Origin: Sphingobacteriaceae bacterium
GTDB lineage: Bacteria; Bacteroidota; Bacteroidia; Sphingobacteriales; Sphingobacteriaceae
Assembly: GCA_947479815.1 (NCBI GenBank)
Contig: CANKAT010000003.1
Coordinates: 17,273 to 81,272 of the forward strand
Length of the DNA stretch: 64,000 nt
Direction: 5' to 3'
Shown: positions 1 through 8,840 of the stretch, in pieces
Layout: every line of letters begins with the position of its first letter
Position numbering within the stretch: position 1 is the stretch's first letter
Notes under the pieces: model-generated
What the model was told of the DNA's origin: nothing
The model's input: the letters and a program-made list of their open reading frames with translations, nothing else
The model's database searches: none
Translations under genes and position numbers: made by a program

Positions 1-100
1 AAGCCCACCATCTCTTGAGATCATGAGCTAGAGCACCCGTATTAAACTGACCTAATTGATAAGCTTTTGATAAATTTTCAACTTCTATTGCAGTACTCAT
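1..100 (-). CDS. Polysaccharide ABC transporter ATP-binding protein (Wzt-like), partial
   Basis: Only the first 33 codons lie in the window; the gene continues past the left edge. The ATG is at 98-100. The visible N-terminus (MSTAIEVENLSKAYQLG) is the first beta strand and the A-loop tyrosine region of an ABC nucleotide-binding domain, ahead of the Walker A motif. The next gene upstream is an ABC-2 permease of the polysaccharide export type, so this is probably the Wzt-like ATPase that drives export of an undecaprenyl-linked glycan across the inner membrane. Whether it carries the C-terminal carbohydrate-binding domain of some Wzt proteins cannot be seen. The ABC assignment is good; substrate is inferred from context. 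Confidence 0.8.
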   Translation of the reverse strand, partial: MSTAIEVENLSKAYQLGQFNTGALAHDLKRWWA

Positions 101-188
101 TTTTAATCTTCCCTCAGCTATTCGCTAATAGTCTTTATTAGTTCAAATTCCTTCTTTATTCACTCGATCCCAAGGGTCGAAAACCATT

Positions 189-1049
189 TTATATTGTGTC
201 CACAAAGTCTTTTTCAACTTTATTGAAAATTACAATTCCTAAAAACACTAGTGCAAAAGAAATCAAAGTGGTATATAATAAAGTATTTATATCAAATGTA
301 CCGGTCCCTAATAATCCTTTTCTTACACCCTCGACCACACCGGTCATTGGATTTAAAGAGACGACCGTCTTCATGGTACCGCTAAGACTTGAAAGAGGGT
401 AAACAACTGTGGTACCATACATTAGCAACTGCACACCGAACGTAACTAATAAGGCTAAGTCCCTATATTTAGTTGTCAATGAAGAAACTATCATTCCCAA
501 TCCCAAACCCTGTGCAGCCATCAAAATAACCAACCAGGGTAAAGCCATTATATACAAACTTGGCTGGAATGTAGCTGTTGTAAAAAAAAGATAATATGCC
601 ATTGCCAACAATAAAAGAAAGAAAGTAATCCCAAATCGAACTAAATTGGAGACTACCATACTGAGTGGCATAATTAGCCTCGGGAAATACACTTTTCCGA
701 AAATACCAGCATTATCTTTAAATACACTAGATGTTTTTAATAAACAGTCTGAGAAATAGGTCCAAGTGGATATCCCGACCAGGTAAAACAATGGCTTGGG
801 TATTCCATCGGTTGGAATACCAGCAAGATTACCAAATACAAATAGATAAACAGCCATTGTAAAAAGAGGCTGTATTAAAAACCATATCGGGCCTAAAATA
901 GTTTGCTTATAAAAGGCTACAAAATCTCGCTTCACAAAAAGGAAGAGCAAATCCCGATAATTCCATACTTCTTTAAAGTTTAGGTTTAACAGATTACTTT
1001 TTGGCGCTATAATTCTATCCCACTCCGACGTATTTAAGTTATTATGCAT
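189..1049 (-). CDS. Polysaccharide ABC transporter permease (Wzm-like, ABC-2 family)
   Basis: A 286-residue inner-membrane protein with about six hydrophobic segments and a soluble N-terminal stretch. The family motif of polysaccharide ABC-2 permeases is seen at about residues 117-131 (FGKVYFPRLIMPLS), and the C-terminal part has the typical NPMTGVVEG.R segment. It should form the channel for export of a lipid-linked polysaccharide with the ATPase encoded 88 bp downstream. It is transcribed in the same direction as the Wzz-like and SLBB genes upstream. The glycan exported is unknown; neighbouring genes for GDP-fucose and a uronic acid suggest those sugars are present. Confidence 0.9.
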   Translation of the reverse strand: MHNNLNTSEWDRIIAPKSNLLNLNFKEVWNYRDLLFLFVKRDFVAFYKQTILGPIWFLIQPLFTMAVYLFVFGNLAGIPTDGIPKPLFYLVGISTWTYFSDCLLKTSSVFKDNAGIFGKVYFPRLIMPLSMVVSNLVRFGITFFLLLLAMAYYLFFTTATFQPSLYIMALPWLVILMAAQGLGLGMIVSSLTTKYRDLALLVTFGVQLLMYGTTVVYPLSSLSGTMKTVVSLNPMTGVVEGVRKGLLGTGTFDINTLLYTTLISFALVFLGIVIFNKVEKDFVDTI

Positions 1050-1193
1050 TTGCTATTATTGACTACTATTTGGTTTCTGTTAAATGACAATTATAATTAC
1101 AATCACTATCATATATAACTGATTTTGGGCGAAATTTCCCAGCTAATAATATTTTGAAATATTGAGAGTTGATCAATAGGTCTTAGGGCACGA

Positions 1194-2360
1194 TTAGGAC
1201 ATCAGATTCTTAAATGTCCTTATTGCAATCAGGGCAAATATCATAATAAGTCCGGCCCACAGCATGCCCGACATCACCCCCTTAAACTGGGTAAATATTA
1301 ATCTCGGAAGTGGCAGAACTGGCCTATCAATTACTTGTATAAGTGGGGTTTCTTCTCTCAGTGATATTTTAGATATCGCTAAATTTTTCATTAGCTCAAT
1401 TAACATTGCCTGATTGGCTTGGGCGTCAACCTGTCTCCTTTGTGAAGATACCGCTAAACTTTGCCTTGCTCGATTAGGGTTTGGATTAGCATCAATCGCA
1501 GAAGCAACTCCGGAAACAGCAGAATCAAATTTGCCTCTTACTGAATCAACCTGATGTTGTAAAATCGTCACGTTTTTCAACGACTTTTTTATTTTTGTTT
1601 CAATATAAAAGTCTGATACTTCTTTAACTAAGGCCTCTGCAAAGTGTTTGGAAAACAATTCATTTGTCGAAGTAACTTTAACAGACAAAAACCCTGACTT
1701 TTTATTTTGAACCCCAACCACCAGGTATTTCTCTTTCAAGTCTCCATAAATGCTCCCAATTAAGCTATTCTGCGCCAGTGTGAAAGTTGCAGGATCAGTT
1801 CCAGGCAAAAATCTAATTTTCTGATTACTAGATTTAGTTTTGGACCATTTTTCACGTAAATTATTTATATCGATATAGTACTCGGCAAGAGTTATCGTTT
1901 TTCCTTTCGAATTTACAGTTGTTAATAATGTCTTCTGTATTATAGAACGAGATGACATGAACGCAAGTAGGTTATTGCCTTCAAAAACACCCTGCCCCCC
2001 TCCCCCTCCAATGTTAAGGCCGAACTGGCTCGCTATACCCGCGTAGCTACCTAATGCACCTTCCTGTTTTCCGTCCTCTAAAACAAATGTGAGTTCTGCT
2101 ATGTAATGAGGCTTAGTCGTGGATGCATAGATGAAGCCGAATATCGCCCCCAACGTTAGTGCAATAAGAATAAACACCCATTTAGAAAAAAGATATTTGG
2201 ACCATTCAACTAACTTTTGTATGAGTTCTTTAATTGTAACCTCGTCCGCTATATGAGTTGATTGTGTGTCAATTCGAGCCGGACCTTCTCCATAAGTACT
2301 GGTTTTATTATATCCGGCGGGGGACATATCAGACGATTTATTGTGGCCTTCTTTCTCCAT
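1194..2360 (-). CDS. Wzz-type chain-length determinant / polysaccharide co-polymerase
   Basis: 388 residues with the co-polymerase layout: a cytoplasmic N-terminus, a first membrane helix at about 58-78 (WVFILIALTLGAIFGFIYA), a long periplasmic helical region with a predicted coiled-coil portion near 255-335, a proline-rich stretch just before the second helix (RPVLPLPRL), and a C-terminal helix at about 360-382. No kinase domain follows, unlike BY-kinase fusions. It starts 2 bp after the SLBB exporter's stop codon, so the two are almost surely one transcript. Role: controls glycan chain length or couples synthesis to export. A Gly-rich tract (NIGGGGGQG, about residue 115) is unusual. Confidence 0.85.
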   Translation of the reverse strand: MEKEGHNKSSDMSPAGYNKTSTYGEGPARIDTQSTHIADEVTIKELIQKLVEWSKYLFSKWVFILIALTLGAIFGFIYASTTKPHYIAELTFVLEDGKQEGALGSYAGIASQFGLNIGGGGGQGVFEGNNLLAFMSSRSIIQKTLLTTVNSKGKTITLAEYYIDINNLREKWSKTKSSNQKIRFLPGTDPATFTLAQNSLIGSIYGDLKEKYLVVGVQNKKSGFLSVKVTSTNELFSKHFAEALVKEVSDFYIETKIKKSLKNVTILQHQVDSVRGKFDSAVSGVASAIDANPNPNRARQSLAVSSQRRQVDAQANQAMLIELMKNLAISKISLREETPLIQVIDRPVLPLPRLIFTQFKGVMSGMLWAGLIMIFALIAIRTFKNLMS

Positions 2361-2362
2361 TA

Positions 2363-4867
2363 TTATTTAATCAAATTTAAAATAATCACCGCCATTGAAG
2401 CTAAAGCACTCGAAATACCCACAATTTCACCTGCAGAAACTGGTTTCTTAAGATCCTTTTTAGGTACAAACACCTCAGCCCCAGGTTCTATGATTGGGTA
2501 ATTATTAAATAGGAACAGTTTTCTTGTACTTTTTACCGAACCATTGGCATAGATGACATAGGCACGATTGCGAATTGATTTTTCTGAGAAACCACCACCC
2601 TGCGAAATATAATATTTCAATGTTTTACCATCAGTATAACTAGTTGTTACCGGATAGAGTACCTCTCCATTTACCTTTACAGTCTGTAACTCTTTAGGAA
2701 TTCGCAATACATCACCTTCCTCTAAAATCAGGTCGGACGAAGATTTAGGCGCTTCTATGATTTTCGCTAGGTTAATTCCCACGTATACATTTTTAGGAAC
2801 CTCTGGTTCTTGCACCGAAGCTTTGGTGGTATCAACCGCATTTTCTTGCAAACGCTTCAATTGTTTTGATCTAGCCTTCTGTTCTTCAACTAATTCTTGT
2901 TGAGCTTTTGCATCATCTTTATCCAAGCCTTTAACTTTACTCACTCCTTCACGCTTCAACGAAGCCCCCTTAGCATAAGCCAATGCTGTTAAACCGCCTG
3001 CCCGTTTTACCAGGTCTGAAATTCGTTCATTCTTATTACTGATGGTGTACATACCCGGATAAAGCACTTCGCCCTCCACTTTTACTTGTTTTTGTATTTC
3101 ATAGCCCATAGAGCTACGTACCGAAACAATATCAAAAGGAAGCAATTCAAATTTAGGTTTTGAAAAATTTAGCTCTTTATCAATATCAATCTGGAACACT
3201 TCAGCAGTTTTGGATAGTTCGGCGTTTTGATCACTTGATCGAACTCTTCTGGAAATTTCGATGCGCTGCGGACTCGCACCTTCAGAAAAACCTCCTGCCT
3301 GAATGATTAATTCTTCAATCGTCATATTTTGTGCATAATCAAATTGGCCGGGCTCTCTAACTTCGCCATCAATACTTACTTTAAACTCTTCCTTTAAATC
3401 AAAAATGGAGGATATGGAGATTAAGTCTTCTCGTTGCAATTGAATATCTGGAGTTTTACCTGAAATGAGTGCAGCTACATCAAATGAAATTAACTGGGTC
3501 TGATTATCAGCCTTCAACCTAGTGAGATAGCCTCTTGATAAGAAGGCATCTTCTTTCAGTCCATCGGCTTTTTGTATCAATTGAGAAAGTTTCATTCCGT
3601 TTGCTAGTTCATAGGCTCCTGGCCTGAATACTGCGCCCTCAATTTGTACGCGATTGGTAAAACGCTCCAGTACGCGATCTACAAAATATTTATCGCCGGT
3701 AGTAGGCTGATAGCTTGCAAATTGCTCTTTAGCGATATCGGCAATTTTACGTTCGGTATCGGTATTTTTAAGCACTTTTATTCGCGCTTGATAGGCATTT
3801 TCGGTAAAGCCACCTGCATAATTAAGAAGGTTGGCATAGCTTTCGCCAGCTTTCAACTCATAGATTCCTGGCCTTTTAACTTCGCCCACGATTTCGATGC
3901 GTGATTGATATACCGGAATACGAATGATGTCTTGATCTTGCAATTTTAAATTAGTAGCAATTTCGCCCTTCATTAAAAATTCATAGATATCTAGCATGGC
4001 AATTTTCTTGCCCGAGCGTATCAATTCGATGGCACGAAAAGAGCCATTTTCTGTTGGCCCCCCAGAAGAATACAACGCATTAAATACTGTGGCTAGAGAA
4101 GGTAGCGTATAGGTACCGGGAGTTTTTACTTCTCCCATTAAAATTACCTTAATACTTCGAATATTGCCAATGGCTACATTTAAACGTGTATTTCCACTGG
4201 CTAAACCTGAATAAACCTTCGCCATACGCGATTTAATACGTGTAGTAGCCGCTTCAATGGTCAAACCCGCTACAGGAATTACACCTACATATTCTACCTT
4301 GATGGTACCCTCAGGGCTCACCTTAAGTTCATAAGAAACTTCTGAATTACCACTTAAATCAATTAATAACTGGTCATTAGCGCCAATGACATAGCCCTTT
4401 GGCGTAGCGATATTTAAATTGGGTTCAAAAGTTTGGTTTTTGTTTTTGAATAGATCGGCACCAAATATTTTGGAGCGAAGTTCTAAAAGTGCTTTGTCGG
4501 CTTCGGTTTCGGGATCTTTTTCAACAGTTGCAGAATCCGCATCATTAATAAACTGTCGTCCATCTGCATTTTGCGGAGATACTTTAGTAGGATTAGCCTG
4601 CTTGTTTCCTGCTTTTTTCAACTTATCTACACGTTCACGCAATTTTTTAGCCTCTTCGGGCCGCATACCACGCGATTGTGCAATCTGCTCAAGTTGCGCT
4701 TCACCTAGGCCACTAGCTTCAACTTGACGCATAAAAGCACGAACCTGATCATCGCTTAATTCATCTACATGGATATTGCTTAGGTTTTGGGGGTTGACTT
4801 GTGCCAAAACCGGCATGCTGATGCTTAAAAACAGTAAAAGACTTAAAAAGTTAAAAAGTTTGTTCAT
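2363..4867 (-). CDS. SLBB-domain polysaccharide export outer-membrane protein (Wza-like)
   Basis: 834 residues from the ATG at 4865-4867; the frame is open to a TTG at 4882, but the ATG puts a clean signal peptide first (MNKLFNFLSLLLFLSISMPVLA, cleavage before Q). A charged, low-complexity linker (about 55-130) leads to a Poly_export domain (about 160-240) and then five or six SLBB-type repeats, recognised by recurring 'V.GEV..PG.Y' motifs. This is much longer than E. coli Wza (about 380 aa) but normal for Bacteroidota. No lipobox is seen. It should form the periplasmic/outer-membrane conduit for the glycan and work with the adjacent Wzz-like protein. Confidence 0.9.
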   Translation of the reverse strand: MNKLFNFLSLLLFLSISMPVLAQVNPQNLSNIHVDELSDDQVRAFMRQVEASGLGEAQLEQIAQSRGMRPEEAKKLRERVDKLKKAGNKQANPTKVSPQNADGRQFINDADSATVEKDPETEADKALLELRSKIFGADLFKNKNQTFEPNLNIATPKGYVIGANDQLLIDLSGNSEVSYELKVSPEGTIKVEYVGVIPVAGLTIEAATTRIKSRMAKVYSGLASGNTRLNVAIGNIRSIKVILMGEVKTPGTYTLPSLATVFNALYSSGGPTENGSFRAIELIRSGKKIAMLDIYEFLMKGEIATNLKLQDQDIIRIPVYQSRIEIVGEVKRPGIYELKAGESYANLLNYAGGFTENAYQARIKVLKNTDTERKIADIAKEQFASYQPTTGDKYFVDRVLERFTNRVQIEGAVFRPGAYELANGMKLSQLIQKADGLKEDAFLSRGYLTRLKADNQTQLISFDVAALISGKTPDIQLQREDLISISSIFDLKEEFKVSIDGEVREPGQFDYAQNMTIEELIIQAGGFSEGASPQRIEISRRVRSSDQNAELSKTAEVFQIDIDKELNFSKPKFELLPFDIVSVRSSMGYEIQKQVKVEGEVLYPGMYTISNKNERISDLVKRAGGLTALAYAKGASLKREGVSKVKGLDKDDAKAQQELVEEQKARSKQLKRLQENAVDTTKASVQEPEVPKNVYVGINLAKIIEAPKSSSDLILEEGDVLRIPKELQTVKVNGEVLYPVTTSYTDGKTLKYYISQGGGFSEKSIRNRAYVIYANGSVKSTRKLFLFNNYPIIEPGAEVFVPKKDLKKPVSAGEIVGISSALASMAVIILNLIK

Positions 4868-4940
4868 CGTAAAATTTTTCAATTCCGTAAAAGTAAGGAA
4901 ATTGTACTAATATTCTTTTGGGGTGTATAATTTACTAAGC

Positions 4941-5064
4941 CGTCATTCCGAAGGAGGTACGACGAGGAATCTGTTCATCTAAAACCCCAGTTCAATTCAA
5001 CAGATTTCTCCACTCAGAAAATCACGCTAAAACTCAATATTTACTTCGAGTGTTCGAAATGACG
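4941..5064. repeat. MITE-like inverted-repeat element, copy 1
   Basis: The left end CGTCATTCCGA and the right end TCGAAATGACG are near-perfect inverted repeats. Inside, GGAATCTGTT and AACAGATTTC form a second inverted pair. The same design is seen at 5112-5284 and 21609-21747. No transposase is encoded, so it would depend on a protein supplied elsewhere if mobile. Confidence 0.7.
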
Positions 5065-5111
5065 GTGTTGTTAATGATATGTCTTAATTGTCTAATTGAC
5101 GAGTTTATTCA

Positions 5112-5284
5112 CGTCATTTCGAACACCTTAAGTATTTTTCTATTGAAATACATTTTAATAGGTGGAGAAATCTGTTCAGTAAAGCGTATTTTTTGAAACG
5201 TAATTGTCTTTTCACTCAACAGATTTCTCGTCGCATTAAATTTGTTTCAAGGTTGATAATTTTGTCTGCTCACTCGAAATGACG
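5112..5284. repeat. MITE-like inverted-repeat element, copy 2
   Basis: Begins CGTCATTTCGAACACC and ends CTCGAAATGACG, with GAGAAATCTGTT and AACAGATTTCTC as inner inverted repeats. It is longer than copy 1 because of AT-rich filler on both sides of the inner pair. Its right half is duplicated at 5652-5726 and its left half at 5773-5860. Confidence 0.7.
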
Positions 5285-5397
5285 ACTAGGTCAACGATTT
5301 CTAGTCGCCCTGTCCAATGCCGCGCAAGACGGTTATGAAATTGCAGCGCAATTATTTTTTATCCGCCACGCTTGCACAGACATTTAATAACCGTTGT

Positions 5398-5597
5398 TCC
5401 GCATTGGCTGGTGCGGCAATTACTTCATTAGCCAACCCACTGACTTTCATAGCATCAGGCGCAGCGGTAGCGGTTATTCGCTGTTTTTTATTGTTTTTTA
5501 AAGGTGCTCATGGTCTCGTCGTACCGCCTCGGCATGGTTCTTTTTTGCTACAGAAAAAGAACTAGGCCCCCGCGGCTATGAGCGGGAAGAAATTATC
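5398..5597. repeat. Composite multi-hairpin repeat, copy A1 (core)
   Basis: Contains the family modules in order: CCGCATTGGCTGGTGCGG hairpin, the GCAGGCGCAGCGG-like block, the GTCGTACCGCCTCGGCAT block, a CTTTTTTGCTACAGAAAAAG hairpin and a CCGCGGCTATGAGCGG hairpin. The same modules recur at 16044-16175, 27585-27780, 35752-35930 and 36028-36170. One frame stays open here and in copy A4 and ends at the same codon, but other copies are frameshifted, so coding status is uncertain. Confidence 0.8.
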
Positions 5598-5871
5598 CAA
5601 TTCTTAGTGTGCCTTGTCCTAAAATAACCTTTTAATCAGCATGAAACCCAATTTCACTCAACAGATTTCTCGTCGCATTAAATATGTTTCCTGGTCAATA
5701 ATTTTATCCGCTCACTCGAAATGACGACTAGGTTAACGATTTCTCTTATTATCTAATTGACGGCTTTATTTACGTCATTTCGAACACCTTAAGTATTTTT
5801 CTATTAAAATAAATTAGTAATAGGTGGAGAAATCTGTTCAGTAAAGGGTATTTTTTCAATCGCAATGTCTG

Positions 5872-7008
5872 TTACTCAAAATAATTCAACGTATTAAAAC
5901 CACCCTCTTTCAGGTACTCATCTTTTTTCATTAAATGAAGATCAGATAAAATCATTTCTTTAACCAGGGCAGGTAGGTCATATTTCGGTTTCCAGCCAAG
6001 CTTGGTGTTTGATTTAGTTGGATCGCCTATCAATAAGTCTACTTCTGTAGGTCTAAAGTATTTCGAATCCACTTTAACTATGGTAGTTCCTGGCTTTAAG
6101 CTTTCAACTTTAAGCTTTAAGCTTTCAGCTTTTGCTTCGTCAATATCAATAATCACTCCTTTTTCGTGCTCATCTTTACCACTGAACTCAACTTCGATGC
6201 CTAATTCAGCAAAACTCATTTTTACAAAATCGCGCACGGTTGTTGTTACTCCGGTTGCAATCACAAAATCTTCTGGCTTTTCCTGTTGTAGAATCAACCA
6301 CATGGCTTCCACATAATCTTTAGCATGACCCCAGTCGCGCTGAGCAGATAAATTACCCAGATAAATGCAATTTTGAAGGCCTAAAGCTATTTTAGCAGCA
6401 GCCCTGGTTATTTTACGGGTTACAAAGGTTTCACCCCTAACCGGGCTTTCATGATTGAATAGAATTCCATTACAAGCATACATATTATAAGCCTCCCGGT
6501 AATTCACGGTGATCCAATAGGCATACATTTTAGCCACCGCATAAGGCGAACGGGGATAAAAAGGGGTTGTTTCGGATTGAGGAACCGCCTGTACTAATCC
6601 ATACAATTCGGAAGTTGAGGCCTGATAAATTCGGGTTTTCTTTTCCAAACCTAATGTTCGCACTGCCTCTAATATTCGCAATGTCCCTATACCATCGGCA
6701 TTTGCAGTATATTCCGGCGTTTCAAAGCTCACATGAACATGGCTCATAGCTGCCAGGTTATATATCTCATCGGGCTGTGTTTCCTGGATGATGCGAATCA
6801 AATTCGTCGAATCAGTTAAATCGCCATAATGCAATTTTAACCTCAAATGACTTTCATGAGGGTCCTGATATAAATGATCGATCCGATCGGTGTTAAATAA
6901 TGAGCTTCTTCGTTTAATCCCATGTACAAAATATCCTTTGTTCAATAAGAATTCTGTTAGATAGGCTCCATCTTGCCCTGTGATTCCGGTGATTAATGCT
7001 GTTTTCAT
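5872..7008 (-). CDS. gmd: GDP-mannose 4,6-dehydratase
   Basis: 378 residues, normal family length. Converts GDP-D-mannose to GDP-4-keto-6-deoxymannose, the first step to GDP-L-fucose. An extended-SDR NAD(P)-binding motif is at 7-13 (GITGQDG), a catalytic Ser/Thr region at about 131 (ASTSELYG) and a YxxxK motif in SPYAVAKMY (about 155). The C-terminal FRPTEVD..IGDPTK..LGW block is diagnostic. Its partner, GDP-fucose synthase, lies 2.6 kb upstream on the same strand. Oddity: residues about 291-304 are [12 protein letters not shown], encoded by an internally repeated AAGCTTTAAG-type tract at 6094-6133. Confidence 0.97.
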   Translation of the reverse strand: MKTALITGITGQDGAYLTEFLLNKGYFVHGIKRRSSLFNTDRIDHLYQDPHESHLRLKLHYGDLTDSTNLIRIIQETQPDEIYNLAAMSHVHVSFETPEYTANADGIGTLRILEAVRTLGLEKKTRIYQASTSELYGLVQAVPQSETTPFYPRSPYAVAKMYAYWITVNYREAYNMYACNGILFNHESPVRGETFVTRKITRAAAKIALGLQNCIYLGNLSAQRDWGHAKDYVEAMWLILQQEKPEDFVIATGVTTTVRDFVKMSFAELGIEVEFSGKDEHEKGVIIDIDEAKAESLKLKVESLKPGTTIVKVDSKYFRPTEVDLLIGDPTKSNTKLGWKPKYDLPALVKEMILSDLHLMKKDEYLKEGGFNTLNYFE

Positions 7009-7099
7009 TAGTAGAGTAGTGAGTATTGAGTAGTGAGTATTGAGATAGTCGGTGCTAATCCGGAAAATCTTATTTCTGCTGATAATTTTGCTTTCTTAA

Positions 7100-7200
7100 T
7101 GGATCTGTTGTCTGTTATCTGTTGTCTGTTGTCAGGCTAGCGATATCTGGAATGATTGGTTAATTGTCAGCTAATAGCTATCGGGTTGTTGGTTGTCAGA
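7100..7200. repeat. Degenerate TCTGTTGTCTGTTA minisatellite, left of the RhuM-like gene
   Basis: An imperfect tandem of GTTATCTGTTGTCTG-like units (7107-7136), then a half copy of the CCCGATAGCTATCGGG palindrome (7172-7186) and more TTGTTGGTTGTCAG. The same combination reappears at 8096-8165 on the other side of the RhuM-like gene. Confidence 0.7.
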
Positions 7201-7221
7201 AAAATCATTTCAAACAGACAA

Positions 7222-8079
7222 TTATTGTTGTATCAATTGTTCTAAAAATGGAGCAATCGGTAGTTGTAATTTAGAGAAAGCAAACCATTTCTTTCCTAAG
7301 TCTTTTAAGGATGCACCAAAATGATATAATTCCTTATTATCGATGATTAAAAAACGATCATGTACTTTTTTAAAATATGAAAGGGATATAGAATCGTACT
7401 GCTGATTGTGTTTCTCAATATCTAGTTCTAAAACAGAATCCTTCTTATTTGTATAAATTGTAGCTTTAACTTTTGCTGCGCGTTTTGAAAGCAATAATAA
7501 AACGCTTTCATCACAATAATTATCTATTAAAATAATGGATTTTTGAGCCGATTTAATAATCCTTGCTACAAGTTCATAAGCATCAAAAATTTGCCCATCA
7601 TAAAAAATACCTTGATTTGGAATTAAGTTTGGCTTTAAAATTAAATCAAACTCATTGTTTTTTATTTCTAATGAATTGATTTTTTTCTCTAATACTTCTA
7701 TACGATGATTAAGAGCGTATCCTTTGAGTAAATAATCTTTTAATATAGAATTAGCCCAAATACGAAATTGCGTTCCTGTTTTAGATTTAACACGATAACC
7801 AACTGAAATAATTATATCAAGATTATATAATTTAACTTTTCGGTTAACGTTCCTTCCGCCTTCATTTTGAGCTGTCAAGTATTCCTTGACAGTTGAATTT
7901 TCTTTTAACTCTCCCTCTTTAAAGATATTACCAATATGCAAACTAATATTTTGCTTAGTAGCACTAAACAAAACAGCCATTTGTAATTGTGTTAACCAGA
8001 CAGTTTCATCTTCTATGAAAACCTCTATAGGATTAGAAAGTGTATTAGAATTATATAAAATTACTGTGTTAGCACTCAT
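7222..8079 (-). CDS. RhuM-family protein with C-terminal PLD-like domain
   Basis: 285 residues from the ATG at 8077-8079 (a TTG at 8088 extends the frame by three codons and is less likely). The N-terminal two-thirds of the first half resembles RhuM-type virulence/accessory proteins: V.LTQLQMA.LF, KEGEL.E.STV..YL.., GGRNV.RKVK.YNLD.IISVGYRV.S..GTQFR.WA. A coiled coil follows (about 120-140), then a PLD-like half with the motif HDRFLIID (about 240), which lacks the second HKD motif and the canonical HxK. RhuM relatives occur in genomic islands and near restriction or phage genes; biochemical function is not known. It lies alone between minisatellite repeats, which suggests it was acquired. Confidence 0.75.
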   Translation of the reverse strand: MSANTVILYNSNTLSNPIEVFIEDETVWLTQLQMAVLFSATKQNISLHIGNIFKEGELKENSTVKEYLTAQNEGGRNVNRKVKLYNLDIIISVGYRVKSKTGTQFRIWANSILKDYLLKGYALNHRIEVLEKKINSLEIKNNEFDLILKPNLIPNQGIFYDGQIFDAYELVARIIKSAQKSIILIDNYCDESVLLLLSKRAAKVKATIYTNKKDSVLELDIEKHNQQYDSISLSYFKKVHDRFLIIDNKELYHFGASLKDLGKKWFAFSKLQLPIAPFLEQLIQQ

Positions 8080-8095
8080 TAAATGCAAAGTAAAT

Positions 8096-8345
8096 AACTA
8101 TCGGGTTGTCGGTTATCTGTTGTCTGTTATCTGTTGTCTGTTATCAGTTGTCAGACTAACGACATTTAAAAAGTTTCTTATTAATTATTATTATGATACT
8201 AATCATCTCCGCCCAGCCAGATAACTGATAACTGATAACTTGCGCCCTTCGCGCATCCTGCGCTCTTCGCGCTTCGCACGGCTTCGCCCCTTCAGTCACA
8301 TCTTTCGATTTTGACATCCAATATTAATAAAGTATAAATCTGGTA
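8096..8345. repeat. Minisatellite and GC-rich low-complexity spacer
   Basis: 8096-8165 has GGTTATCTGTTGTCTG-type imperfect repeats beginning with a half CTATCGGGT palindrome. 8217-8240 has ATAACTGATAACTGATAACT. Then 8240-8296 is an unusually GC-rich run built from CTTCGCGC/TTCGC steps. No gene or tRNA is visible. Confidence 0.7.
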
Positions 8346-8840
8346 TTAAGAAGCTATCAATTTCTCGATAACATTCTTTCTTAAATCAACCCGAACTTGT
8401 AGCCCAAGGTCTTTTAAAAGTAAAAGCGCATAATTGCCTTTACTCTCTAAAACTTGGGCTTCTTTATCCATCAATGCGCCAGACCGAATTCTAATTTGGT
8501 CATTCACATTTAAATTTGTTGCTTCAATACTGTCATGATCGTATTCCATCAGCCAGCTTTTCAACAGATTCATTTCCTTTTCCCTAATTGTTGCTGGCTG
8601 CCCGCAGTGGTAAACATAACGTACTACTCCCGGTACTGAAAAGACCAAATCTTTATCTCTTTCTTCTAGACTAACAAAACAATAAGATCTGAATAGGGGT
8701 TCTTCAACCCATTTACACCGATCACTCCAGTATTTTTTCCTTTTCAAAAGTGGACAATACACCTCAATACCAGATAATCTTAGCTTATCTGCCACCGCCT
8801 TTTCACAACGGGATTTGGTATAAAGTACGTACCACTTCAT
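8346..8840 (-). CDS. UpxY-type NusG-like transcription antiterminator
   Basis: 164 residues with an N-terminal NusG (NGN) domain (MKWYVLYTKSRCEKAVADKL, then LFRSYCFV and V..VPGVVRYV at about 55-85) and a C-terminal KOW domain (about 110-150, VNDQIRIRSGAL..KEAQV). This is the layout of UpxY/LoaP-like specialised NusG paralogues that let RNA polymerase read through long surface-glycan operons. It overlaps the upstream wHTH gene by 4 bp (ATGA), so they are co-transcribed. Likely target: the downstream glycan genes on the same strand, although a repeat-flanked RhuM-like gene now intervenes. Confidence 0.9.
   Translation of the reverse strand: MKWYVLYTKSRCEKAVADKLRLSGIEVYCPLLKRKKYWSDRCKWVEEPLFRSYCFVSLEERDKDLVFSVPGVVRYVYHCGQPATIREKEMNLLKSWLMEYDHDSIEATNLNVNDQIRIRSGALMDKEAQVLESKGNYALLLLKDLGLQVRVDLRKNVIEKLIAS

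Larger units (their letters stand above)
4868..5871. repeat. 1-kb gene-free interval built of nested repeats
   Basis: No convincing gene. It holds a MITE-like inverted repeat at 4941-5064 (ends CGTCATT.CGA and TCGAAATGACG), a second at 5112-5284, one copy of the composite multi-hairpin element (about 5306-5640, core 5398-5597), then a right half (5652-5726) and a left half (5773-5860) of the same MITE-like family. Bases 5208-5305 and 5652-5745 are imperfect direct copies of each other and bracket the composite element. An 82-codon reading frame at 5317-5565 is part of the repeat and is not called as a gene. Confidence 0.8.

Noticed and set aside
4867..4882. TTG start five codons upstream for the SLBB protein
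   Set aside because: It would place KNFT before the signal peptide; the ATG at 4867 fits a signal peptide better.
5317..5565. 82-codon plus-strand frame as a gene
   Set aside because: It runs through the composite repeat; its conserved half also occurs in frameshifted form at other copies, and there is no promoter or family match.
8240..8300. GC-rich patch as a tRNA or rRNA fragment
   Set aside because: No cloverleaf, no T-loop GTTC consensus in place, and the sequence is low complexity.
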